The notes below the pieces were generated by a model. The model did no database searches. It saw only the letters and a list, made by a program, of their open reading frames with translations, and was not told the DNA's origin. A stretch of 64,000 nt of DNA from JAITWN01 sp050486285 (GTDB lineage: Bacteria > Pseudomonadota > Gammaproteobacteria > SZUA-140), in contig JBJHCZ010000003.1 in the NCBI GenBank assembly GCA_050486285.1, positions 62,001-126,000 of the forward strand. The letters run 5' to 3'. A program made the translations under genes and the position numbers. The stretch's first letter is position 1; the number at the start of each line of letters is the position of its first letter. This document shows, piece by piece, positions 26,030 through 35,100 of the stretch.

Positions 26030-26033
26030 GCCG

Positions 26034-26678
26034 TCATCCCCCGCGGCGGCGCCGCGCGCCTTCGACCGCCTCGGCGATCTGCCCGATCAGCGCCTTGATG
26101 CGTTCGTGCTTCATCTTCATCGCCGCCTTGTTGACGACCAGCCGCGAACTGATTTCGGTGATCGTCTCCAGCGGCGCCAGTCCGTTCGCGCGCAGGGTGC
26201 TGCCGGTATCGACGAGGTCGACGATGCGGTCGGCCAGGCCGACCAGCGGCGCCAGCTCCATGGAACCATAGAGTTTGACGATCTCGACCTGCTCGCCGCG
26301 CGCGGCGAACCAGCGGCGCGCGGTCTCGACATACTTGGTCGCGACGCGCATGCGCGCACCCTGTCCAGGCGCCGACTCGGGACCGGCGACCATCAGTCGA
26401 CAGCGCGCGATGCCGAGATCGAGCGGCTCGTAGAGGCCGTCGCCGCCATGCTCCATCAGCACGTCCTTGCCGGCGATACCGAGATCAGCGGCACCGTATT
26501 CGACGAAGGTCGGCACGTCCGCCGCGCGGATCACGACCAGGCGAACGTCATCGCGACTGGTCTCGAAGATCAGCTTGCGGCTGGTGGCGGGGTCCTCCAG
26601 CGGCGTGATGCCGGCATGGGCGAGCAGCGGCAGCGCCTCGCTGAAGATGCGGCCCTTGGAAACGGCGATGCTGATCAT
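26034..26678 (-). CDS. hisG: ATP phosphoribosyltransferase, short form
   Basis: 214 aa from the ATG at 26678 (MISIAVSKGRIF, with AGGA upstream); an ATG at 26690 would give 218 aa. First, regulated step of histidine synthesis. DLGIAGKDVLME and the PRPP-binding LVDTGSTLRANGL are present. It lacks the C-terminal ACT-like regulatory domain of long HisG. The short form works as a complex with HisZ, which is not in this window. Confidence 0.95.
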   Translation of the reverse strand: MISIAVSKGRIFSEALPLLAHAGITPLEDPATSRKLIFETSRDDVRLVVIRAADVPTFVEYGAADLGIAGKDVLMEHGGDGLYEPLDLGIARCRLMVAGPESAPGQGARMRVATKYVETARRWFAARGEQVEIVKLYGSMELAPLVGLADRIVDLVDTGSTLRANGLAPLETITEISSRLVVNKAAMKMKHERIKALIGQIAEAVEGARRRRGG

Positions 26679-26713
26679 CGTGTCCTGCATGGCGGCGGGC
26701 GGTCGTCGCGTCG

Positions 26714-27976
26714 TCAGAGGGCGGGTACCCGACGGATGTCGGCGCCGAGCTGGGACAGCTTCTCCTCGATGCATTCGTAACCGCGATCTATATGATAGAT
26801 CCGGTCGACGATGGTGCGTCCCTCGCCGACCAGCCCGGCCAGCACCAGGCTGGCCGAGGCGCGCAGGTCGGTCGCCATCACCGGCGCCCCGGCCAGTCGC
26901 TCGGTGCCGCGAGTGAAGATCGTGTTGCCCTCGAGACGGATGTCGGCGCCCATGCGCTGCAGTTCCGGCACGTGCATGAAGCGGTTCTCGAACACGGTCT
27001 CGGTGATCGTGCCCGAGCCCTCGGCAACCGAATTGAGCGCCGCGAACTGGGCCTGCATGTCGGTCGGAAAGGCCGGATACGGCGCGGTGCGTAGATCGAC
27101 GGCCTGCGGGCGGCGACCCTGCATGTCGAGTTCGATCCAGTTGTCGCCGGTCTCGATCACGGCGCCCGTCTCGCGCAGCTTGGCCAGCACCGCGTCCAGG
27201 GTCTCCGGACGCACCTTCTTCAGGCGCACCTTGCCGCTGGTGATCGCCGCCGCGACCAGGTAGGTACCGGCCTCGATGCGGTCGGGCAGGATCGTATACG
27301 AGGTCCCCGACAGGCGGTCGACGCCTTCGATGACGATGGTGTCGCTGCCGGCGCCGGTGATCTTCGCGCCCATCTGGTTCAGGCAGTGCGCAAGATCGAC
27401 GACCTCGGGCTCGCGGGCGGCATTTTCGATCACCGTCGTGCCCTGCGCCAGCGTCGCCGCCATCATGATATTTTCGGTACCGGTGACGGTCACGAGGTCC
27501 ATGAACAGCCTTGCGCCCCTGAGCCTCGAGGCGCGGGCCTGGATATAGCCTCCCTTGACCTCGATGCTGGCCCCCATCGCCTCCAGCGCGGCGATGTGCA
27601 GGTCGACCGGTCGGGTGCCGATCGCGCAACCGCCGGGCATCGACACATCGGCCTGGCCGAAGCGCGCAAGCAGCGGGCCGAGCACGAGGATCGACGCGCG
27701 CATGGTCTTGACCAGGTCGTAGGGCGCGCTGAAATCGTTGATGCCGGAGGCGTCGATCTCGACGCCCATGCTCTCGTCGACGACGAGGTCGACGCCCATC
27801 CTGCCGAGCAGTTCCATCGTCGTCGTGATGTCGTGCAGATGCGGCACGTTCGCGATCTGCACCGGTTCGTCGGCGAGCAGCGCGGCCGCCATGATCGGCA
27901 ATGCCGCATTCTTGGCGCCCGAGATCGTGATCGAGCCGTCGAGCGGTATGCCGCCCTTGATGATCAGCTTGTCCAT
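26714..27976 (-). CDS. murA: UDP-N-acetylglucosamine 1-carboxyvinyltransferase
   Basis: 420 aa. First committed step of peptidoglycan synthesis. Contains ISGAKNAALPIMAA and the fosfomycin-target Cys in MPGGCAIGTRPVDLH. Lies between ibaG (2-base gap) and hisG, a conserved mla-ibaG-murA-hisG linkage. Confidence 0.98.
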   Translation of the reverse strand: MDKLIIKGGIPLDGSITISGAKNAALPIMAAALLADEPVQIANVPHLHDITTTMELLGRMGVDLVVDESMGVEIDASGINDFSAPYDLVKTMRASILVLGPLLARFGQADVSMPGGCAIGTRPVDLHIAALEAMGASIEVKGGYIQARASRLRGARLFMDLVTVTGTENIMMAATLAQGTTVIENAAREPEVVDLAHCLNQMGAKITGAGSDTIVIEGVDRLSGTSYTILPDRIEAGTYLVAAAITSGKVRLKKVRPETLDAVLAKLRETGAVIETGDNWIELDMQGRRPQAVDLRTAPYPAFPTDMQAQFAALNSVAEGSGTITETVFENRFMHVPELQRMGADIRLEGNTIFTRGTERLAGAPVMATDLRASASLVLAGLVGEGRTIVDRIYHIDRGYECIEEKLSQLGADIRRVPAL

Positions 27977-27977
27977 G

Positions 27978-28223
27978 TCAACGGGCCTGGCGCTGGCGCG
28001 ACCATTCCTCCGGGGTCCAGGCGCGGATCGACAGCGCGTGAATCGCGCCGCCCATCTTTCCGCCGAGGGTGGCGTACACCAGCCGGTGTTTTTCCAGCAG
28101 GCTCCTGCCGGCGAAGGCCTCCGAGATCACCACGGCCTCGAAATGGGTGCCGTCGCCGGTGACATGGGCCTCGCTGCCGGGCAGGCCGGCCTCGATCATC
28201 CGCTTGATGTCGTCATTGTCCAT
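27978..28223 (-). CDS. ibaG: BolA-family protein IbaG
   Basis: 81 aa from the ATG at 28223, which has an AGGTGA ribosome site. BolA fold with AHVTGDGTHFEAVVIS, LLEKHRLVYATLG and IHALSIRAWTPEEW. IbaG-type BolA proteins pair with monothiol glutaredoxins in Fe-S handling and acid resistance. Position between mlaB and murA identifies the IbaG/YrbA branch. Confidence 0.93.
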   Translation of the reverse strand: MDNDDIKRMIEAGLPGSEAHVTGDGTHFEAVVISEAFAGRSLLEKHRLVYATLGGKMGGAIHALSIRAWTPEEWSRQRQAR

Positions 28224-28234
28224 TTCACTCACCT

Positions 28235-28549
28235 TCAATGCGTCGCGGGGGTCAGCGGCAGTATCGTGTCGAGTCCGCTGACGCGGGCAATCGCAAGCAA
28301 CTGTTCCGGCACGTTCCGGAACACGATGTTGCGATGGCGGGCGTGCGCGATGCGCATCCATCCGACCAGCAGGGCCAACCCGGCGCTGTCGGCGCGGGTG
28401 ACGCCGCCGAGATCGAGATCGAAGCCGGGAGCGCCGTCACCGAACAGCGCGCGCCCCTGCTCGAGCAGTTCAGGAACGGTTTCGAACACCAGTTCGCCGC
28501 TGACGCGAAACCCGCCGCTGACCGCGGCATCGGGGCTGATCTCACTCAT
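28235..28549 (-). CDS. mlaB: STAS-domain protein MlaB
   Basis: 104-aa STAS domain (DLDLGGVTRADSAGLALLVGWM). Cytoplasmic accessory of the MlaFEDB phospholipid transporter. It overlaps mlaC by 8 bases and is followed 11 bases later by ibaG. Confidence 0.92.
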   Translation of the reverse strand: MSEISPDAAVSGGFRVSGELVFETVPELLEQGRALFGDGAPGFDLDLGGVTRADSAGLALLVGWMRIAHARHRNIVFRNVPEQLLAIARVSGLDTILPLTPATH

Positions 28550-29201
28550 TCATCGCCCGCCGCTGGTTGCGCCGTTCGATCGACTCGATCAGCGGCGCCA
28601 GGCCGTTCAGGCGGCGGATCTCCGAATTGATGTTGCCGCGGTAGTTTACCACCATGCTGATGCCGTCGATGCTGACGTCGTAGACCAGCCAGCGTCCGTC
28701 GCGCTTGCGCAGGCTGTAGTCGACAGCCACCGGTCCGGCCGCGAGTTCAATCTCGGTGCGGACGACGGTCTCCTCGGCGTCCGCCGGCTCGCTGTACGGC
28801 AGATACCTGATCTTCTGGTCGGAGTATTCGAGCATCGACGAGGCATAGCTGCGGATCAGCATCTCCTGGAAGGCGACCCTGAATCGCTCGCGCTCTTCCG
28901 GGGTGGCCTGGCGCCAGTAGCGCCCGAGCACCAGACGGGCAATATATTCGCTGTCGAAGTGCGGCAGCAGGAACTCCTCGACGAACTCGAAGATGCGGGT
29001 ATCGTTCTGCTTCAATTCCTCGCGACGCTCGACCAGTGCCTCGATCGCCTGCGTCGATGCCTGGCGCACGAGATCCTGCGCATTGCCGGCGATATTGGCT
29101 GCGGCGAGCGGCGCTTTGAGCACGCACGCGGCGACCAGGTACAGCAACAGGCCCAAGATGGCCGCTGCCGTTCGTTGCCTGCCTGTCGATCGTGAAATCA
29201 T
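28542..29201 (-). CDS. mlaC: Periplasmic phospholipid-binding protein MlaC
   Basis: 219 aa from the ATG at 29201. Signal peptide (AAAILGLLLYLVAACVL...) then the Tol_Tol_Ttg2 fold with LGRYWRQATPEERERFRVAFQEMLIRSYA. Ferries phospholipids between the MlaA and MlaFEDB complexes. Confidence 0.94.
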   Translation of the reverse strand: MISRSTGRQRTAAAILGLLLYLVAACVLKAPLAAANIAGNAQDLVRQASTQAIEALVERREELKQNDTRIFEFVEEFLLPHFDSEYIARLVLGRYWRQATPEERERFRVAFQEMLIRSYASSMLEYSDQKIRYLPYSEPADAEETVVRTEIELAAGPVAVDYSLRKRDGRWLVYDVSIDGISMVVNYRGNINSEIRRLNGLAPLIESIERRNQRRAMNE

Positions 29202-29214
29202 GCCTGATCCGCCG

Positions 29215-29688
29215 TCATTTGCCGCCAGAGCTGTCGCCGAGATTGAACAGGAACTGTCCAACCAGCCGCTCCAGCACCAGCGCCGACTGGGTCAGCCGGA
29301 TGGTGTCGCCGTCGCGGAGATACTCTTCGGCGCCGCCCGGATCGAGGCTGATGTACTGCTCGCCGAGCAGCCCCGAGGTGAAGATGCTCGCCGAGGTATC
29401 GGTCGGAAGCCTGTTGTAGCGCGAGTCGACCACGAATCTGACGCGGGCCTCGTAAGTGTCCTGGTCGTACTCGATACCGGTGACCCTTCCGATACGGACG
29501 CCGCTGGCGCTGACCGGTGATTGCACCTTGAGGCCGCCGATGTTATCGAAATCGGCGACCAGGGTATAACCGTCGCGTACGTTGTAGGTTCCGAGATTGC
29601 TCGCCTTCATCGCCAGCATGAACAGCGAGGCGATGCCGATCGCAACGAATATCCCGACCATTATCTCGACGATTCTCGCGTTAATCAT
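29215..29688 (-). CDS. mlaD: MCE-domain protein MlaD
   Basis: 157 aa: one transmembrane helix (IMVGIFVAIGIASLFMLAM) then one MCE domain with DNIGGLKVQSPVSASGVRIG. Hexameric substrate-binding ring of the Mla transporter in the periplasm. C-terminal tail is shorter than in E. coli MlaD (183 aa). Confidence 0.95.
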   Translation of the reverse strand: MINARIVEIMVGIFVAIGIASLFMLAMKASNLGTYNVRDGYTLVADFDNIGGLKVQSPVSASGVRIGRVTGIEYDQDTYEARVRFVVDSRYNRLPTDTSASIFTSGLLGEQYISLDPGGAEEYLRDGDTIRLTQSALVLERLVGQFLFNLGDSSGGK

Positions 29689-29689
29689 A

Positions 29690-30472
29690 TCAGAAATCCC
29701 CGAACATCAGCGCAGTCAGCACGAAATCGAATATCAGCACTGCGAGCGAGGCGTAGACGACGGTGCGCGTCGTCGCCCGGCTCACGCCCTCCGCGGTCGG
29801 CACCGCGTCATAGCCCTCGAATACCGCAATCCAGGTCACCAGGATGCCGAATACGATACTCTTGATGATGCCGTTCAGCACGTCTTCCCGCCAGTCGACA
29901 TTCGCCTGCATCTGCGACCAGTAGGACCCGCTGTCGACGCCGAGCAGGCCGACGCCGACAAAATAGCCGCCGAGGATGCCGACCGCGCTGAATGTGGCGG
30001 CCAGGATCGGCATCGAGATGATGCCGGCCAGCAGCCGCGGCGCAACGATCCGGCGCACCGGATCCACGGCCATCATCTCCATGCTGGAGAGCTGCTCGGT
30101 CGCCTTCATCAGGCCGATCTCGGCGGTCAGCGCCGAGCCGGCGCGGCCGGCGAACAGCAGCGCCGCGACCACCGGCCCGAGTTCCCTCACCAGCGACAGC
30201 GCGATGACAGGGCCAAGACTCGCCTCGGCGCCGAAATTGACGAGGGTATTGTACATCTGCAGCCCCAGCACCATGCCGACGTTGAAGGCCGAGACGACGA
30301 TGATGACCAGGGACAGCACACCGACCGAGTAGATCTGCGCGATGACCAGATGGAACTGCAGGGCCAGCGCGGGCACCCCCGCGAACACCCGCAGGATGAA
30401 CAGGTTGGCGCGACCGACGCGCTCGAAGAAGTTCAGGCCGGAGCGGCCGAGCGACTGCAGCATGCGTATCAT
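29690..30472 (-). CDS. mlaE: Mla permease MlaE
   Basis: 260-aa MlaE/YrbE permease with about five membrane helices. GPVVAALLFAGRAGSALTAEIGLMKATEQL and MAVDPVRRIVAPRLLAG are family signatures. Overlaps mlaF by 4 bases. Confidence 0.96.
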   Translation of the reverse strand: MIRMLQSLGRSGLNFFERVGRANLFILRVFAGVPALALQFHLVIAQIYSVGVLSLVIIVVSAFNVGMVLGLQMYNTLVNFGAEASLGPVIALSLVRELGPVVAALLFAGRAGSALTAEIGLMKATEQLSSMEMMAVDPVRRIVAPRLLAGIISMPILAATFSAVGILGGYFVGVGLLGVDSGSYWSQMQANVDWREDVLNGIIKSIVFGILVTWIAVFEGYDAVPTAEGVSRATTRTVVYASLAVLIFDFVLTALMFGDF

Positions 30473-31299
30473 CGATCGCCACCCAAGAGATCCTCGGCAA
30501 GCGCGGCCGCCGGATAATGAAACGGCACCGGACCGTCCGGCTCGGCATCGAGGAATTGACGCACCCTCGGCGAAGGCGACGCCCCGAGCTCGGCGGGCGT
30601 CCCCTGGCCGATGACCTTGCCGTTCGACAGCACATAGGCGTAGTCGGAGATTGCCGACACTTCCTGGACGTCGTGCGAAACGATGATGCTGGTGAGTCCG
30701 AGGCTGTCGTTCAGCATGCGGATCAGCTTCATGATGACGCCGACCGTGATCGGATCCTGTCCGGTGAACGGCTCGTCGTACATGATCATCATCGGATCGA
30801 GCGCAATCGCGCGCGCCAGCGCGACGCGGCGCGACATGCCCCCGGAGAGCTGCGTCGGCATCAGCCGGCGCGCGCCGCGCAGACCGACAGCCTGCAGCTT
30901 CAACAGGACGAGATCACGGATCATCGATTCCGGCAGGCGCGTGTGCTCGCGCAGCGGAAAGGCGACGTTGTCGAACACGTCGAGCGCCGTGAACAGCGCC
31001 CCCGACTGGAATAGCAGACCGATGCGCTTGCGCAGCTCGTAGAGGTCATGGCGCGACAAGGTCCCCATGTCGTTGCCGTCGACGACGATGGTGCCGGCAT
31101 GCGGCCTCAGTTGTCCGCCGATCATGCGCAACATGGTGGTCTTGCCGGTGCCGCTCGGCCCCATGATCGCGGTGACCTTGCCGCGCTCGAAATCGAGATC
31201 GATGTCGTCGAAGATCACGCGCTCGCCGTAGGCGAATCGCAGCTTGCGGATGACGACGAGATTGTCGCGGTCGTTGCCCATCCGGATGGCGTCAGGCAT
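30469..31299 (-). CDS. mlaF: Mla ATP-binding protein MlaF
   Basis: 276-aa ABC ATPase. Walker A GPSGTGKTT, signature LSGGMSRR, Walker B MIMYDEPFTGQD and a switch His in IIVSHDVQEV. Powers phospholipid trafficking at the inner membrane. Start at 31299 overlaps the nitrilase gene by 8 bases; a Met at residue 7 is possible. Confidence 0.96.
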   Translation of the reverse strand: MPDAIRMGNDRDNLVVIRKLRFAYGERVIFDDIDLDFERGKVTAIMGPSGTGKTTMLRMIGGQLRPHAGTIVVDGNDMGTLSRHDLYELRKRIGLLFQSGALFTALDVFDNVAFPLREHTRLPESMIRDLVLLKLQAVGLRGARRLMPTQLSGGMSRRVALARAIALDPMMIMYDEPFTGQDPITVGVIMKLIRMLNDSLGLTSIIVSHDVQEVSAISDYAYVLSNGKVIGQGTPAELGASPSPRVRQFLDAEPDGPVPFHYPAAALAEDLLGGDR

Positions 31300-32110
31300 C
31301 CCGCCGGCGATGGCTGAGCGCGGGGAAACTGCGGCGGATGCGATCCAGCCAGGCGCGATCGATGTCGGCGCAGACGATGCCCGCGCCGCGCGGCAGGCGA
31401 TCGACGACGACGCCCCAGGGGTCGACGATCATGCTGTCACCCCAGGTCTCGCGGCCGTTCAGGTGATAGCCCCCCTGCGCCGAGGCGATCATGTAACTCT
31501 GGTTCTCGATCGCGCGCGCGCGCACCAGCACCTCCCAGTGGGCCTTGCCGGTCAGCGCGGTGAACGCGGACGGCACCGCGATGACCTCGACGCCGGCGTC
31601 GAGCATCGAGCGGAACAGCTCGGGAAAACGCAGGTCATAGCAGACCGCGAGGCCGAGCCGGCCGACCGGGCTGTCGATGACGACGATGCGGCCGCCGGGC
31701 GCGATGGTGTGCGACTCGCGATATTGTTCTCCGCTCTGCTCGAGGGTGACGTCGAACAGGTGGATCTTGTCATAGCGCGCGACGCGCCTGCCGCCGGCAT
31801 CGAACACCAGGCAGGCCGCGCTGACCCGCGCGGGGTCGTCGGCCGCGATCGGTATCGTACCGCCGACGATCCAGATGCCGTGCCGCTCCGCCTGCCGGGA
31901 CAGGAATTCCTGCGCCCGGCCGTCGCCGTCGCGCTCGCGCAGGCGCACCTTGTCCTGTTCGTCAGTGCCGATCAGCGAGAAATTTTCCGGCAGCACGACG
32001 AGGCCCGCGCCCTGCTCGACCGCGCGCGCGATCAGCCGCTCCGCCTCGGTGAGATTGGTGTCGATATTCGGGCCGGAGGCCATCTGTACGGCTGCCACGC
32101 GCTGATTCAC
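31292..32110 (-). CDS. Nitrilase-family amidase (deaminated glutathione amidase-like)
   Basis: 272-aa carbon-nitrogen hydrolase. The Glu-Lys-Cys triad is visible in VLPENFSLIG, RYDKIHLFDV and LAVCYDLRFPELF. The closest group is Nit1/NitA, which hydrolyses deaminated glutathione as a repair step. Neighbouring yhdP and rng is a conserved gammaproteobacterial context. Confidence 0.88.
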   Translation of the reverse strand: MNQRVAAVQMASGPNIDTNLTEAERLIARAVEQGAGLVVLPENFSLIGTDEQDKVRLRERDGDGRAQEFLSRQAERHGIWIVGGTIPIAADDPARVSAACLVFDAGGRRVARYDKIHLFDVTLEQSGEQYRESHTIAPGGRIVVIDSPVGRLGLAVCYDLRFPELFRSMLDAGVEVIAVPSAFTALTGKAHWEVLVRARAIENQSYMIASAQGGYHLNGRETWGDSMIVDPWGVVVDRLPRGAGIVCADIDRAWLDRIRRSFPALSHRRRDA

Positions 32111-32150
32111 GCTGAATTCTCCCTGCCGGCAAGGCGCCGGATTATGGACA

Positions 32151-35100
32151 TTACCTTTTACCAGATTGGGCGCCGTCCTGTAAGCGCCTGACCTCCGGAT
32201 TGCTCCACGGACCGCGTACCTGATAGGTGATGCGGGTCATACGATCGATGTCCGACTTGAACACGCGCTCCATCAGCAGGATCGCGGCGCCGAGCCCGAC
32301 GCCGCCGGCGACCAGGCCGGCGACCGGCAGACCGGAACTGACGTTCGGATGCACGGTAACGATCTGATCGTATTCACGCGCCGCGAGGTTGATGGCGCCC
32401 GCGGCCTCGACCCTGGCGGCCGGCCCGTTCATCTCCAGGTCGCCGGTCGTCGCGACGCCGTCGCGGATCGCAAAGCTGCCGCTGATGCGATCGAAACTGA
32501 AACCGCGACCGAAGAAATCGCTGAAGTCGAGCGTCAGCCGCCGCGGCAGCGCCTGCAAACTGATCAGCCCGAAGATCCGGCCGGCGCCGGGCTCGACATC
32601 GAGCAGGCGGCCGTTGCTGATCGTCATGTCCATCGAGCCGTCGAGCCGCTCGAGCGCGAACGCGGTCGGCGGCCCGCGCCAGCGCGCGATGACCTTCGCC
32701 GTGCCCTTGCCGCCGCGGATCGTATCGGCATAGCCGAAGCCGGCCAGCGCCGCGCCGAAATCGTCGGTCTCGAAATCGATGTTGAAGGACGAAAACTGCT
32801 GATCGCCGGCAACGACCCAGTCGCCGCGCGCGCCTATGCGTGTCTTCGCCGACGCAAGCGTCAGCCTGTCCATGTGCATCCCCGCAGGCCGCCGCGTCGA
32901 CACCAGGCTGAGGCGGCCGAAATCAGTGCCGCCATAGGTGAAGCGCTCGCTCTCGACGCGCAGCGGCGGCAACTCGCGCGGGTCCGCGACCCGCGCGGCC
33001 GGCCCGTCCTCGACCGCCGCGGCGAGATGCAGGTGGGTGAGATCTGCGCGCCATGTCCGCCCCTCTTCGAGCGGGATGACGATGTTCCCCGCGATCTGAT
33101 CGCTGCTGACCCTGGCAGTCCAGGCCACGGCATCGCGCCGCGCATCGAGATGCACGGCGTTGAACTCGCGCCCGTACAGATAGATGCGGCCCGCGCGCAG
33201 ATCGATCGCATTGACGATGCCGTGCGCGGCGCCGGCGCGTTCTTCGTCGCCGGCGAACACCGCGACCCAGGGTTCATAGGCGATCTCGGCGGTCTCGCCG
33301 GCGATGCGCAGGCCGGGTTGCGCCGGCAGCGCCGGCGCGCCGCCGCCGAGGCGCAACTCGCCGCGCTCGATGCCGGCCGCGGCATCGAGCGTGAGCACCC
33401 CGGCCAGGGTATCGCCGAGGCGGAATCGCACGGGCATGTCCGGCTCGCGCGGCAACGGGATCGAGATCGTCAGCGGCATGGCGATTTCCGCCGGCTTGTC
33501 CAGCGGCGCCGGCAAGCGGATCGCAAGTCCGCGCAGGTCGGAAGCTATGGTCAGGCGGACGCCGGGACCGTCATGACGCTCGCCGAACGGCACGCGCAGG
33601 CGCGCCCGCCAGGCGGCGCGGCCCTCGAGATGCCGCAGCGGCGCAATGTCGAGCAGGCCCGCGATCGCATCGCCATCCGCGTTGCCGACGGCCTCGACCA
33701 GCGCGCCCGCGCTGCCGTCCTCGAGCCGGGGGCTGACAGTGACCCGGGCCGGCAGGCCGAGTATCTCGGCATCGATGCGCTCCGCGCTGACGCCGCTGTC
33801 GGTAAACCTGAGACGGCCGTTGATGCGGCGAATGTCGATCGTTTCGTCGGCCAGCACCAGGGTGCTGTCACGGAAGTCGATCTCGCCGTCGACCTCGGCC
33901 GGACTGCCATCGAGCGGGATGCGCAGCGCGAGGGAAAGCCGGCTCTCGCCGGTGGCATCGGCATCCCCCGCAATCGCGCCGAATCGTTCCGCCAGCGGCG
34001 TCTCGCGCAGATAACGCAGCGCATCGGCGGTGCTGCCCTCGGCGCGCCCATCGACCGTCAGCACCGCCGGCTTCCCGGTCAGGTCGGCAATCGCGACATC
34101 GGCGCGCAGCACACGCGAGGCAAGGCTGCTGCCGGCCACCGCCGCGATGTCCATGCGCCGCCCCTCGAAGACGATGCGGGCGTCGATACCGTCGATCGGC
34201 GGCCAGCCGGGACTGTAGTCGAGGCTGCCGCCGACGAGGTCGAAATCGACCTTGAAGCGGCCGCTGCCGCCGTCGAACGGAAAGCCGCGCAACGGCCCGT
34301 GAAAGACGTGGTCGCCGCGCGGCGACGCGCCGCCGAGGATCGAGCGGTCGAGCCAAGCGACCGTCGCGGGCGGCATGATGCGGACCGGCAGGTAGCGGGA
34401 GGTGCGCTCGACGGTGTCCGCGTCGAAATGCGCGAACAGCGCGATCGACGGCACCTCCCCTTCCGGCGGCAGGTCGAGCCTTCCCCATGCGGTCAGGGTC
34501 GCGTCCTCGTTGCGGAGGTCGAGGCGGGGGATCTGGATGCGCCAGCCGCCTTCATGACGCCGCCATGCAATCCGCCCCTGCGCCGCCGCGATCGGCAGGG
34601 GCTCGCGAAACAGCCCCGCAAAATCAAGCCGTGCGTCGGCGGTATCGAGGTCGAAGCCGCCGCCGTCGTGATCGAGCGCAAGCATGCCGCTGAAGTTCGA
34701 CACGCCGGGGACGCCCGACCAGGGCGAGGTGCGCAGGCCGGCGATGTCCGCCCTCACCGCGTAACGGTGCTGCTCGCCATCGCGCCGGTAGCGCAGGTCC
34801 AGCGCCTCGACCTGCCCCGCGGGATCGATATTGAGCAGCGCGCGGCGCGCCCGCTCGTCGAGCGCGCCGGCGGGCAGCAACAGTCGCGCGAGTTCCCCGA
34901 TCGGCACATGCTCCGCGCGCGCGGCGACGCCCGGCCCGTCGGCGCCGGCATCGCGCCACTCGACAGCGACCCGGCCAGGAGCCCCCGCGATGCCGTCGCC
35001 GGTGAAGACCAGGCGGTCGATATCGACGCGCCAGCCGCCGGCGATCGTTCGCCAGGCGAAATCAGCGGCGACGGCATCGACGACTTGCGGCACGCGCGGC

